From Chelatococcus asaccharovorans (GTDB lineage Bacteria > Pseudomonadota > Alphaproteobacteria > Rhizobiales > Beijerinckiaceae), in NCBI RefSeq assembly GCF_003201475.1, contig NZ_QJJK01000006.1, positions 1 through 64,000 on the forward strand: a DNA stretch of 64,000 nucleotides, written 5' to 3'. Every line of letters starts with the position of its first letter. The stretch's first letter is position 1. This document shows, piece after piece, positions 33,990 through 42,730 of this stretch. The notes under the pieces were generated by a model, which did not search any database, had not been told where the DNA came from, and worked only from the letters and a program-made list of their open reading frames with translations. The translations under genes were made by a program, and so were the position numbers.

Positions 33990-34811
33990 TTGGAGACAAC
34001 CAGACGAGGCAGGTACGGCAACGCCGTGCTGGTCATGGCCACAGTGCCGGGATTCGCACTGCTGTTAGTGCCGCTGCTGCTGATCGTCTGGATGAGCTTT
34101 TTCAGCGATCCGATCCTTGCCTTCCCTCCGTCCGGGTATAGCATTGAGTGGTATGGCAACGCGTTGGCGCAGAAGCCGTTTGTCGATGGCTTCTTTCTCA
34201 GCCTGCAGGTGGCGGTTGCCGCCACCTTCCTCGCGCTCGTAATCGGGGCGCCGGCGTGCATCATCGCGGCCCGGCAGGCGCCGGTCCACCGCGCGGCGAC
34301 GGTGGCGTTCCTTACCTCGCCCCTCATCATCCCCTCGGTCGCGCTGGGCACAGCGATCTACCTGGTGCTCGTGGAGTTCGAGGTGGTTTCGGGCGTGCGG
34401 CTCTCGGGCAATTCCATCGGTCTCACCCTCGCGCACACGCTCATCGCGCTCCCCTGGATCGTGCGGCTGTTGACGGCGGCGCTGGGCGGCTTCGACAAAC
34501 ACCTCGAAGAGGCTGCGATCAGTCTCGGCGCCCACCCGGTGCGCGCCTTCCTCTCCGTCACTCTCCCCGCCCTGCGCCCCGCCATCGTCGCGGGCGCGCT
34601 GTTCGGGTTTGTCACATCCTTTGGAAACCTCGAAATGTCGCTGTTCCTTGTTTCACCCGGCTCGGTCACCCTGCCGATCGCCACCCTGCAGTACCTCATG
34701 TCCCGGCTGGACCCGACGGTCGCCGCCGCCGCCGTCCTGCAGGTCGTCATCATCCTCGCTGCGGTACTCGCAACCAATCGCTTCGTGCGACTTTCGAAGG
34801 TGATGGTCTGA
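33990..34811 (+). CDS. ABC transporter permease (PotC type)
   Basis: A 273-residue inner-membrane permease of a polyamine/opine-type importer, with six expected spans; the first is VLVMATVPGFALLLVPLLLIV. The EAA-type loop reads LEEAAISLGAHPVRAFLSV. The start is uncertain: TTG 33990 gives a sensible N-terminus (METTRRGRYGNA), and ATG 34035 inside the first span is too late. First gene of a four-gene transporter unit, followed by the ATPase with a 1-base overlap. Confidence 0.85.
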   Translation: METTRRGRYGNAVLVMATVPGFALLLVPLLLIVWMSFFSDPILAFPPSGYSIEWYGNALAQKPFVDGFFLSLQVAVAATFLALVIGAPACIIAARQAPVHRAATVAFLTSPLIIPSVALGTAIYLVLVEFEVVSGVRLSGNSIGLTLAHTLIALPWIVRLLTAALGGFDKHLEEAAISLGAHPVRAFLSVTLPALRPAIVAGALFGFVTSFGNLEMSLFLVSPGSVTLPIATLQYLMSRLDPTVAAAAVLQVVIILAAVLATNRFVRLSKVMV

Positions 34812-35815
34812 TGGCCGATATAGCGATCCGCGGCCTCTCCAAGCACTACGGCGGCATGGCAGCGGTGGAAGATCTGCACCTGGCGATCCCCGAAGGCGCG
34901 CTGCTCTCCCTGCTGGGGCCAAGCGGCTGCGGCAAGACCACGACGCTACGCATGGTGGCGGGGTTCATCGAGCCGACCCGGGGCAGCATCGACATCGGCG
35001 GCACCGAGGTTGTGCGCGTGCCGCCGCACCGGCGCGACCTCGGCCTCGTCTTCCAGTCTTACGCCCTCTTCCCGCATATGACGGCGGCAGAGAATATCGG
35101 CTTCGGCCTGCGCATGCGCCGTGTGCCGAAACCGGAGATTGGCGAGCGCGTGACGCGCACCCTCAATATGGTGCGCCTCGGCGGGCTGGGCGACCGCTAT
35201 CCACGCCAGCTTTCGGGCGGCCAGCAGCAGCGCGTAGCGCTCGCCCGCGCGCTCGTCATCGAACCGCGAGCCCTGTTGCTCGACGAGCCGCTCTCGAACC
35301 TTGATGCGAACCTGCGCGAGGAAGTACGCGTGGAGATTCGTGAGGTACAGAAATCGCTAGGCGTCACCACGCTGTTCGTCACGCACGACCAGAGTGAGGC
35401 GCTGTCTGTCTCCGATTACGTGGGTGTGATGCGCGCAGGGCGGCTGGAGCAGCTTGGCACAGCGACCGACATCTACCAGAAACCGCGCACGGGGTTCGTC
35501 GCGACGTTCCTCGGCGGCGCCAACGTGATTAAGCTCGACGCGCTGGCTGCCGTTGTGCCCGCGGCGGTTGTCGAGGCGCTGCGAGGCCAGGGCAACGCCA
35601 TCGGCGTTCGCCCCGAAACGCTGGCGATCCGGTCCGGGCTCGACGTGGAATTCGACGCCAGGATCGAGGCCTCGGATTTTCTGGGTGCCTATTGGGAGTT
35701 GCTCCTGGGCACGCCCATCGGCCCGCTCAAGATCAGAACCAACCAACCGCAGCCGGTCGGAAGCAGCGTCCGCGCCGGCTGGATGAACAATGACGCTGTG
35801 TCATTAGAAGCCTGA
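34811..35815 (+). CDS. ABC transporter ATP-binding protein (PotA type)
   Basis: A 334-residue ATPase: Walker A GPSGCGKTT, signature LSGGQQQRVALARA, Walker B ALLLDEPLSNLD, switch VTHDQSEAL, then a C-terminal TOBE-like region from about residue 235. ATG 34811 shares a base with the permease stop; the longer open frame upstream is the permease in another frame. It powers the importer whose binding protein follows. Confidence 0.92.
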   Translation: MADIAIRGLSKHYGGMAAVEDLHLAIPEGALLSLLGPSGCGKTTTLRMVAGFIEPTRGSIDIGGTEVVRVPPHRRDLGLVFQSYALFPHMTAAENIGFGLRMRRVPKPEIGERVTRTLNMVRLGGLGDRYPRQLSGGQQQRVALARALVIEPRALLLDEPLSNLDANLREEVRVEIREVQKSLGVTTLFVTHDQSEALSVSDYVGVMRAGRLEQLGTATDIYQKPRTGFVATFLGGANVIKLDALAAVVPAAVVEALRGQGNAIGVRPETLAIRSGLDVEFDARIEASDFLGAYWELLLGTPIGPLKIRTNQPQPVGSSVRAGWMNNDAVSLEA

Positions 35816-35829
35816 CTGGAGAACGAGAA

Positions 35830-36870
35830 ATGACGACAAGACTGTCGCGCCGCCAGGCGCTGGCGCTGCTTGGGTCAGCCGCCGGCACCTCGATGCTGCC
35901 CAAATCGAGCCTGGCCGCTTCGGGCAAGGTGACGGTGGGCACATGGGGCGGAGCTTTCCAGGACGTGCTGACCAGCTCCGTCAGCCCAATACTCGCCAAG
36001 GACCAGATCGAGATCGTCTTCGACATCGCTATGCAGGGCGAACGCAAGACCAAGCTGCTCGCCGAGAAGCGGCTCCGCACCGGCAGTCTCGATATTGTCC
36101 TGCTGGCCGACAACGACATGTACGAAATGAACCTCGCTGGCGTTCTGGCCCCGCTGCCTGCCGACCGGATCCCCCAACTCGAGAAGCTGTTCCCCGAGTT
36201 CCGCAACAGCTATTCCGTGCCGCAGATTTCGAGCGGCCTCGTCATCATCTACCGGTCCGACCGCGTCGCCGCGGCACCCAAGAGCTACGCGGACCTGTGG
36301 ACATCGAAGTTCGCGGGCAAGCTTGGCATCGCCGATACGCTTTTCGTACAGAACATCATCGTCGCGTCGCAGGTCGCAGCGGCCGGTGGCCCAATTGATT
36401 ACGAGGCGGGCAAGAAGAAGCTGTTGGAACTCAAAGCGTCGGGCGTCAAGATCTATCCCGGCGTCGACCAGCTCGCACAGGGAATGAAATCGGGCGAAGT
36501 GACGACGACCATCATGTGGCGCGCGCGCGCCGCGCAGTGGAAGGACGCTGGCATTCCGGTGGACAATGTGGGCGCGACCGAAGGCATCCTGCCGGTCACA
36601 TTCGAGATCGGCATCCCCGCCAATGCGCCCAACCTCAGCCGCTCAATCGCCTTCATCAAGAGTGCGCTGAGCCCGGAGGCTCAGGTCGCGTTCGCCAAGC
36701 AATTCGGCTACGCGCCGACGGTCAGCGATTCGGGCATCAGCCAGGAGATGCTCGACAAGCTGGGCTTCACCGACCAGGAGCGAGCACACTACTTCAAGCC
36801 GGACATCAAGCAGATCGCCGAGCTGACGCCGGCCTGGTCCGATTGGTGGCAGACCGTCTTCCTCGCATGA
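35830..36870 (+). CDS. ABC transporter substrate-binding protein (PotD-like), Tat signal
   Basis: A 346-residue periplasmic binding protein. The N-terminus MTTRLSRRQALALLGSAAG is a Tat signal (SRRQAL), with cleavage expected after SLA near residue 31. The mature protein begins KVTVGTWGGAFQDVL, typical of spermidine/putrescine and opine receptors. It follows the ATPase after 14 bases and overlaps the second permease (ATGA). Divergent transcription relative to the 15-gene catabolic operon suggests it imports that pathway's substrate. Confidence 0.9.
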   Translation: MTTRLSRRQALALLGSAAGTSMLPKSSLAASGKVTVGTWGGAFQDVLTSSVSPILAKDQIEIVFDIAMQGERKTKLLAEKRLRTGSLDIVLLADNDMYEMNLAGVLAPLPADRIPQLEKLFPEFRNSYSVPQISSGLVIIYRSDRVAAAPKSYADLWTSKFAGKLGIADTLFVQNIIVASQVAAAGGPIDYEAGKKKLLELKASGVKIYPGVDQLAQGMKSGEVTTTIMWRARAAQWKDAGIPVDNVGATEGILPVTFEIGIPANAPNLSRSIAFIKSALSPEAQVAFAKQFGYAPTVSDSGISQEMLDKLGFTDQERAHYFKPDIKQIAELTPAWSDWWQTVFLA

Positions 36871-37715
36871 CGCGATCGTCCACCGCTTCACTCCTCCTCG
36901 TACCTGCGACGATACTCATCGTTGCAGGTGTGCTGGTGCCGTTCGCCTATCTGTTTCGGATCAGTTTCAACGAGTTCCGACCGGCACTGTTCATGGTCGA
37001 GGCCCTAACCCTCGCAAACTATACCAAGATCCTGACCGAGCCGTATTGGATGATGGTCATGGCCAACACGCTCAGCACCAGCTTGGCATCGACGCTCGTC
37101 TGTATGCTGCTCGCCTTCCCGATCGGGCTGATGCTGGCGCGCAGCCGCAGCCGGTTCAAATCGCTGCTGGTGATGATCATCGTGATCCCGCTCTTCATCG
37201 GCAGCGCCGTGCGCGCGTCCGGCTGGGTAGGCCTGCTCGGCTATGGCGGCATTGCTGACACGCTGGCGAAGGTCATCGGCGCCGATGGGAGTTTGGGTCT
37301 GATGTTCACCCAGTTCGCGGTGATCATTGGTACCGCATCGGTGGTGATTCCCTATATAGCGCTGTCGGTGCAGGCCGGTATCGAGGGCGTGCCGCCCGAC
37401 CTCGAATCGGCGGCACAGAGCCTAGGGGCGACACCGTCCAAGGCGTTCATACAGACGGTACTGCCACTCGCCGCCCCCAGCATCCTCAGCGGCACGGTGC
37501 TGGTCTTCATCCTGTGCGTCAATTCGTTCGCGACGCCAGTGCTGCTGGGAGGACCGCGGTTCAAGATGATGGGGCCGGCGATCTACGACCAGATCGCCGG
37601 GAAATCGAACTGGCCGTTCGGCGCAGCCCTCTGCTTCGTCTTGGTCTGCATGACGCTCGCCACCCTATCCCTCGCCTTCGTGGCACGGCGGCTGTTCTTC
37701 CGCCGGAGCTTCTGA
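36867..37715 (+). CDS. ABC transporter permease (PotB type)
   Basis: A 282-residue inner-membrane permease starting at ATG 36867, inside the binding-protein stop. The first span is SLLLVPATILIVAGVLVPFA; the EAA-type loop reads LESAAQSLGATPSKAFIQT. It completes the heterodimeric channel with the permease at 33990. A 106-bp repeat begins 6 bases after its stop. Confidence 0.9.
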   Translation: MTRSSTASLLLVPATILIVAGVLVPFAYLFRISFNEFRPALFMVEALTLANYTKILTEPYWMMVMANTLSTSLASTLVCMLLAFPIGLMLARSRSRFKSLLVMIIVIPLFIGSAVRASGWVGLLGYGGIADTLAKVIGADGSLGLMFTQFAVIIGTASVVIPYIALSVQAGIEGVPPDLESAAQSLGATPSKAFIQTVLPLAAPSILSGTVLVFILCVNSFATPVLLGGPRFKMMGPAIYDQIAGKSNWPFGAALCFVLVCMTLATLSLAFVARRLFFRRSF

Positions 37716-37721
37716 GAGCGT

Positions 37722-37827
37722 TAGAGCAAATCCGACTTAGATGGAATCGCCTGATACCATCTAAGTCGGTGAATTTTCTCGTTAATTTTCGAGCGGAGCA
37801 AGCCCGCAAAAGACGGACTTGCTCTAG
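37722..37827. repeat. 106-bp palindromic intergenic repeat, copy 2
   Basis: It starts TAGAGCAAATCCG and ends CGGACTTGCTCTAG (inverted ends, 12 of 13 matching), with an internal perfect 13-bp inverted repeat CCGACTTAGATGG/CCATCTAAGTCGG (37732-37744, 37757-37769). It is the inverted relative of the copy at 38686-38791. It may also act as the terminator region of the transporter operon. Confidence 0.85.
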
Positions 37828-37864
37828 GTGACCCGGCGGTTTTCGGACCGCCGGGGACGCGGCT

Positions 37865-38668
37865 TCAGTGGTGGCCGGTCCAGTGGCGTTCGGCCCGCAC
37901 AGGCTGTTCTAGACCGTCCACTGGCACGCAACGGCCATTGACCCAATGCGAGCGGCAGGATGCCAGAAAGACTATGACGTCGGCCACCTCTTCGGGGCGC
38001 CCGAGGCGGCCCATCGGGAATGCAGCGGCGAGATAGGCGGCATAGTCTTCCGGGTGCTGCTTGCTGTAGCTACCCCAGCCTCTGCCCTCGACGAAGATCG
38101 CTCCGGGCGCGACGGCGTTGACCCGGATGCCATGTTCGTTGAGCTCGAGCGCCCAGCGCTCGGTATCGAAGATCAGGGCTGCCTTGGAGCCACCATACTG
38201 GCCGCTGCTCGCAAGCTGCGGTACCCAGCCCGAGATTGAAGCCACGTTGACCATGGCAGCGCCGGGCCGTCCAGACATATGCGGGATGGCGAGCCGCATC
38301 AGCCGCGCGGTTTGGACGACATTGCGCTCGAACGTGATGCGCCATTCCTCGTCGGTGCTGTTGGCAAGCAGCCGGCCGCCCACTGCACCACCGACATTGT
38401 TGACGAGGATATCGATGCCGCCGTGGCGGGCGACGACTGTGTCGATCAGGCGAGCCCCGTCAGCCGGGTCGACCGCGTCGCAGACCACCGGCAGAACCGG
38501 GTTCGCGGAGGCTGGCATCTGTTCAAGCACCGCGCGCAGCTGCGCCTCGTCCCGTCCGCAGATGGTGACCTTCGCTCCCTCGCGGACGAATTCCCGCGCC
38601 GTCGCGAGGCCGATGCCGGAGGTCGAGCCCACCACCACAACAACCTTGTTCACCAATCCCAAGTCCAC
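37865..38668 (-). CDS. SDR family oxidoreductase
   Basis: A 267-residue short-chain dehydrogenase. The cofactor loop is VVGSTSGIGLA (about residues 11-21), NNVGG near 90, the catalytic Ser region SISGW near 145 and YGGSK (Tyr/Lys, about 158-162). The C-terminus has the usual cap (GRCVPVDGLE). It is isolated from its neighbours and bracketed by two inverted copies of one 106-bp repeat, so it may have entered as a unit. Substrate unknown; reduction of a ketone in the nearby pathway is possible. Confidence 0.88.
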   Translation of the reverse strand: MDLGLVNKVVVVVGSTSGIGLATAREFVREGAKVTICGRDEAQLRAVLEQMPASANPVLPVVCDAVDPADGARLIDTVVARHGGIDILVNNVGGAVGGRLLANSTDEEWRITFERNVVQTARLMRLAIPHMSGRPGAAMVNVASISGWVPQLASSGQYGGSKAALIFDTERWALELNEHGIRVNAVAPGAIFVEGRGWGSYSKQHPEDYAAYLAAAFPMGRLGRPEEVADVIVFLASCRSHWVNGRCVPVDGLEQPVRAERHWTGHH

Positions 38669-38685
38669 TTTCGTCCTCCGATCGG

Positions 38686-38791
38686 CTAGAGCAAGTCCGT
38701 CTGTCGCGGACTTGCTCCGCTCAGAAATTGACGAGCAAATTCAAATAATTAAATGGTTCAAACGATTCCATCTAAGCCGGATTTGCTCTAG
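38686..38791. repeat. 106-bp palindromic intergenic repeat, copy 3 (inverted relative to copy 2)
   Basis: It starts CTAGAGCAAGTCCG and ends CCGGATTTGCTCTAG. Its reverse complement aligns along its whole length with 37722-37827, with the same ends and the same ACTTGCTC and GAGCGGAGCAAG blocks. The terminal CTAG supplies the TAG stop (38790-38788) of the aminotransferase-like gene. Confidence 0.85.
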
Positions 38792-40101
38792 GTAGCCTGC
38801 TGGGCCTCAAGTGCGGCATACGCATCGAATGTCTCGATGATGAGTTGCAAATCTTCCTCCGTCATGGGCGTCGACAAGCAGATCATGCCACTCGCGGGCA
38901 CGAGAAGTCCCGCTTCGATGAAATGGTTGACGTAGCGGGATATCGCCGCACGTTCTGCGGGAGTTTCCACCGCGTCGCGGTAGTCGAGGGGCGCCACCGC
39001 CTTCGCATGGACGCGCAGCAGTGAGGCTGCGCCCGTGACAGAGAACGACAGCCCATGCCTCGAGATGCTCTGACGGAGCCCCGAACGCACGGTGTCACCG
39101 GCCGCGGCGAGCCTGTCGAAAACAGCCGGGGTCAGTGCCTCCATCCCTGCCCGGCCCGCAACCATCGAGACCGGATTGGCCGAGAAGGTGCCGCCCTGGG
39201 GAACCAATGGGCCGCCGGGCTTCTTGGAGAATACGTCCATGATGTCGGCCAGTCCGCCGATCGCACCGATCGGGAAGCCGCCGCCGATGATCTTCCCCAG
39301 CGCGACGATATCGGGTTTGAGGCCGATCCGCGCGGAAGCGCCATGATAGCTCTGACGCAGATTGAGCACTTCGTCGGCAATGACCAGCACACCGTGCCGC
39401 GCTGCCGTTTGCTGTATCGCCGTGACGAAGGCCGGCGTCGGCTCGATCAGTCCGGCGCGGCTCGGCATCGGATCGAGCAGAACCGCCGCGAGACGATCCG
39501 CGTGCTGTTCTATCAGCGCTGCGGCACCCTCAGCGTCGTTGAATCGCAGGGTCACAACATCATCGAGCACGCGTTCGGGCATGCCACGATAGTAGCTCGT
39601 GTTCGCCGGCGCATGGGGCGGCCCCCAGTTGGTGGACGCGCTTGTCTGGCTTACTTCGACCCAGTCATACCCGCCGTGGTAAGCGCCCTCGATCTTGGCG
39701 ATGGCCGGCCGACCCGTCATGGCACGGGCGGCCTTGACGGCAAACATCACCGCTTCCGTGCCGCTGTTTACGAACCGTAGCCGCTCGACGCCAGGGATAC
39801 GGCCGCAGATCAACGCGGCGAGCGCGATCTCGGCCTCGGTCGGGTTGGCGAAGCAGGTGCCATCGCGCAGCTGCCGGGTCACCGCTTCGACGACGGGAGC
39901 GAAGGCGTGCCCGTTGATGAGCGCCGTGAAATTCCCATGCAGGTCGAGGAACCGCCTGCCGTCGACGTCGAACAGCGCCGCTCCTTCGCCGCGCGCAGCG
40001 TAGATGGGATAGGGGTCGCGCTCGATGGTGATACGCGTTGTGCCATCGGGGAAAACGTTGAGACCCCGCTTAAAGGCCTCAACGGACTTTGATCTGGTCA
40101 T
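38788..40101 (-). CDS. class-III PLP enzyme, glutamate-1-semialdehyde aminomutase-like
   Basis: A 437-residue fold-type I PLP protein. The PLP Lys lies in GKIIGGGFPIGA; other marks are LRFVNSGTEAVMFAVK, YHGGYD and VLVIADEVLNL. It is related to hemL, but the catabolic setting and the altered DEVLNLR motif argue for an aminotransferase or aminomutase acting on a pathway intermediate. Start ATG 40101 (MTRSKSVEAF) overlaps the upstream hydrolase gene; open frame before that is not conserved. Last gene of the 15-gene operon; its stop lies in a repeat end. Confidence 0.85.
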   Translation of the reverse strand: MTRSKSVEAFKRGLNVFPDGTTRITIERDPYPIYAARGEGAALFDVDGRRFLDLHGNFTALINGHAFAPVVEAVTRQLRDGTCFANPTEAEIALAALICGRIPGVERLRFVNSGTEAVMFAVKAARAMTGRPAIAKIEGAYHGGYDWVEVSQTSASTNWGPPHAPANTSYYRGMPERVLDDVVTLRFNDAEGAAALIEQHADRLAAVLLDPMPSRAGLIEPTPAFVTAIQQTAARHGVLVIADEVLNLRQSYHGASARIGLKPDIVALGKIIGGGFPIGAIGGLADIMDVFSKKPGGPLVPQGGTFSANPVSMVAGRAGMEALTPAVFDRLAAAGDTVRSGLRQSISRHGLSFSVTGAASLLRVHAKAVAPLDYRDAVETPAERAAISRYVNHFIEAGLLVPASGMICLSTPMTEEDLQLIIETFDAYAALEAQQAT

Positions 40102-41609
40102 GGCACATCCTTTGTTCCGGAAGGCAGAGGAGGCGGCGGGAAGCGCCGGACTTGAAGATCGGGAACGATATGCGGCGCTTCCGGCCACAGGGGCGGGCGC
40201 CGCTGGAATGTGAAGTAGCCGGACACATAGTTGGTGAGTCCCGGCGTATCGACGACGACGCACCTGCCCAGCCGCTTGAAGGCCATCTCGAAATGGAAGC
40301 CGGACTTGCAAACGACGAGGTCGTATTCCTCCGGATTCTCGCCCGTGCTGATAAAGGCCTGAGGGTCCTGACTCAGTGCGGGCCGGCTGCTCACGACCAG
40401 CATGCAATTGCCCGATTGCAGCACCGCTGTCGGACCCATGTCGGCAGGTTCGTTGGCAAGGAAGGGCCCCTCCTGGACGAACCGGCCGTCCGTGAGGTTT
40501 CGTACCTTCCAGGCGGCTGCGACGGGGCGCTCCGTGCCCACGATGGTGCCACCTACGGCGATATCGACAGTGGCCCCGATACCCGCCGCCCTGGCGGCTG
40601 AGACCGCGGCGGCATCCGTGATCGGGATCAGTGCCCTGAGATCGGAGCCGGTCTTGATGAGATGACGGAGGATATAGGTGCCGTCGCCCGATCCACCGCC
40701 GAGAACCCGGTCCCCCTGGTCGCCCAGAACGAGCAACCCGGTTCCGGGCCGGTGCGATGCGAGCACGCTCTCAAGCGTGGGGCGATCAACGCCGAACTGT
40801 TCGCGTCGGCTCCACAGGTCTTCGGCGAGCCGGCGGACGGCGGCGGACGCGGCGGTGCCGTCGGACAGCGTCGTCACGCACTGACCTGAAGGGGCTCCAT
40901 CAAGAAACATGTAAGTGTTGTAGATCGACGCATCGAGCAGGTCCGCCTCGAGCTGACGACGAAGCGCGTGGATCTCCTTGAGCGGCCCCGCCCCGGTTCC
41001 GAGTTTGCCCGGCAGCAGCAGCGGCAGCCATATTGCACGGGCGACGGGTGCGATGGTTCCGGCCAGAGTTTCGAGCAGCAGCCTCGCCGCACGTTCGCCC
41101 GCCAAATGATAGTCGCTGTGCGGATTCTCCTTGCACGAAATCCACAGCGGGGTCGCCTCGAGCATGGCCGGCGTCATGTTGCCATGCATGTCGAGGCTCG
41201 CGGCGATCGGCACATCAGGCCCGAGCACCTTGCGCAGTGCCGTGGCGATGTCACCCTCGGTGTCCGCTAGTTCCGTAGTGCCCATCGCCCCGTGCAGATC
41301 AAGGAACACCGCGTCGGGCCGATGCCGCTCCGCAGCGGCAACGATGCGATCGCGCAGCAGGACATACGCCGCGTGCTCGGCGAGACCACCCGGCGGCGCG
41401 ACCGCCGAGACAGTCGGGATAAGGCTGGCTCCAGCGGCCTGGAGGTAGCGCACACCCCCGCCCAGCCCGGTCCCGGACTCGAGGGCCTTCCCGATGAGCG
41501 CCTCGCCTTCGACGACGACGAAATCCTCGGCCTGGGTCTTTCGCGGCGCGAAGCTGTGCGCCTCGAGAAAGATCCCACCGACGAGCACCCGGGGGCTGCC
41601 TGTCGTCAC
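40098..41609 (-). CDS. M81 family metallopeptidase (MlrC-like)
   Basis: A 503-residue MlrC/DUF1485 protein. Typical parts are the start RVLVGGIFLEAHSFAP, DAVFLDLHGAMGT with metal-site Asp/His, IAASLDMHGNMTP, ENPHSDYH, and the C-terminal domain with LVVSSRPALSQDP. MlrC cleaves a late linear intermediate of microcystin breakdown, but most relatives sit in unrelated catabolic clusters. Here it overlaps its neighbours by 4 bases on each side, so an amide-bond hydrolysis step in the island's pathway is the best reading. Confidence 0.85.
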   Translation of the reverse strand: MTTGSPRVLVGGIFLEAHSFAPRKTQAEDFVVVEGEALIGKALESGTGLGGGVRYLQAAGASLIPTVSAVAPPGGLAEHAAYVLLRDRIVAAAERHRPDAVFLDLHGAMGTTELADTEGDIATALRKVLGPDVPIAASLDMHGNMTPAMLEATPLWISCKENPHSDYHLAGERAARLLLETLAGTIAPVARAIWLPLLLPGKLGTGAGPLKEIHALRRQLEADLLDASIYNTYMFLDGAPSGQCVTTLSDGTAASAAVRRLAEDLWSRREQFGVDRPTLESVLASHRPGTGLLVLGDQGDRVLGGGSGDGTYILRHLIKTGSDLRALIPITDAAAVSAARAAGIGATVDIAVGGTIVGTERPVAAAWKVRNLTDGRFVQEGPFLANEPADMGPTAVLQSGNCMLVVSSRPALSQDPQAFISTGENPEEYDLVVCKSGFHFEMAFKRLGRCVVVDTPGLTNYVSGYFTFQRRPPLWPEAPHIVPDLQVRRFPPPPLPSGTKDVP

Positions 41610-42730
41610 GGCCGGGGCGCTTCGAACAATGCGTTGTGCTCGCCGACCGCCGGTGCGCGCAGCGACTGGGCGGGACGCCTCAGTCCGGGGTCAAGCGGCA
41701 CCGGTAGAGCGGGCATGCGCGCCGCGCCATTGGCAGAGACGAGTTCGTGCCCGAACAGGCCGCGCGCATGGAAGTGCGGATGGGCGACAGCCTGCTCGAG
41801 ACTGCGAACGATCGAGCAGCAGCACTCCTCATTGGCGAAGATGTCCCGCCAGTGCGACGCCGGCCTCGAAACGACAATGGTGGCAACACGCTCGATGACG
41901 CCAACCCTGTCGGCCGCGTCATCGGCAAGTGACGGCGGGAGTTCGATCAGGCGACAGAAGGTCTCCCAGAACTTCTGTTCGATCGGTGCGGCGGCCACGA
42001 GTTGGCCGTCGCTGGTCGGGTAGAGCCGATAGCGCGGGGTCCCACCGGTTTCGAGACCGTCCGAGCGGCCGGGCCACTGGCCCGTGCCGAAACCCTTGCC
42101 CAGGGCCCAGTACATGAAGGGGAAGAGGTTGTCGGCCATCGACACATCTATGCGGCAGCCATCTCCCGTGCGACGGCGCTGCTCCAGCGCGAGCAGGATG
42201 TTGATCACCGCAGGCAAGGCACCGCCCGCGATGTCGCCGATCAACGCAGGTGGCACGACCGGCTGTTCCACGGGGCCGCTGGAAAGAGCCAGCAATCCCG
42301 TCTCGGCGACGAAATTGAGATCGTGTGCCGCGGTCATGCTGAGAGGACCCGATTGACCGTAGCTAGTGATGGAGCAGTAAACGAGCCGTGGGTTGAGCGC
42401 ACGAAGGGCGGCGTAACCGAGACCCAGGCGATCCATCACACCGGGGCGAAACTGCTCGATCAGGACGTCGGCGCGTGCGATCTGCGCAATCACCCGGTCA
42501 CGGTCGACCGGATTCTTGAGGTCGACGGCGACGCTCTTCTTGCCACGGTTGAGGAGGGCGAAGTTGGTGCTTACCCCATCCCAATCAGGATCGTAGCGGC
42601 GCATCTCCTCCCCGTCGGGACGCTCCACCTTGGTGACATCCGCCCCCGCCTCGGCCAGGATCAGTGAGGCCATCGGCCCCGGGAGCAGGGTCGAGAAGTC
42701 GATGACGACAATTCCGTCAAGCGGGGTCAT
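41606..42730 (-). CDS. CaiB/BaiF CoA-transferase, alpha-methylacyl-CoA racemase-like
   Basis: A 374-residue type III CoA-transferase-fold protein. It opens LDGIVVIDFSTLLPGPMASL and has RGKKSVAVDLK, LIEQFRPGVMDRLGLGY and AAHDLNFVAETG (Asp about residue 137). The last motif resembles the GHDINY of alpha-methylacyl-CoA racemases, so it may epimerise an acyl-CoA rather than transfer CoA. It overlaps both neighbours by 4 bases. Confidence 0.85.
   Translation of the reverse strand: MTPLDGIVVIDFSTLLPGPMASLILAEAGADVTKVERPDGEEMRRYDPDWDGVSTNFALLNRGKKSVAVDLKNPVDRDRVIAQIARADVLIEQFRPGVMDRLGLGYAALRALNPRLVYCSITSYGQSGPLSMTAAHDLNFVAETGLLALSSGPVEQPVVPPALIGDIAGGALPAVINILLALEQRRRTGDGCRIDVSMADNLFPFMYWALGKGFGTGQWPGRSDGLETGGTPRYRLYPTSDGQLVAAAPIEQKFWETFCRLIELPPSLADDAADRVGVIERVATIVVSRPASHWRDIFANEECCCSIVRSLEQAVAHPHFHARGLFGHELVSANGAARMPALPVPLDPGLRRPAQSLRAPAVGEHNALFEAPRP

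Noticed and set aside
34148-34810. Extended N-terminus for the ATP-binding protein at 34811
   Set aside because: The extra 221 codons are the permease gene read in another frame; the ATPase homology starts exactly at ATG 34811. Similar upstream extensions of 16899, 17750, 36867, 40101, 45400 and 46107 were rejected for the same reason.
38788-40101. Haem biosynthesis role (hemL) for the class-III PLP enzyme
   Set aside because: It is the last gene of a catabolic operon, and its PLP-site surroundings differ from true glutamate-1-semialdehyde aminomutases.
40098-41609. Microcystin degradation as the island's function
   Set aside because: MlrC-like M81 proteins are widespread in unrelated clusters, and no MlrA, MlrB or MlrD homologue is present in the window.
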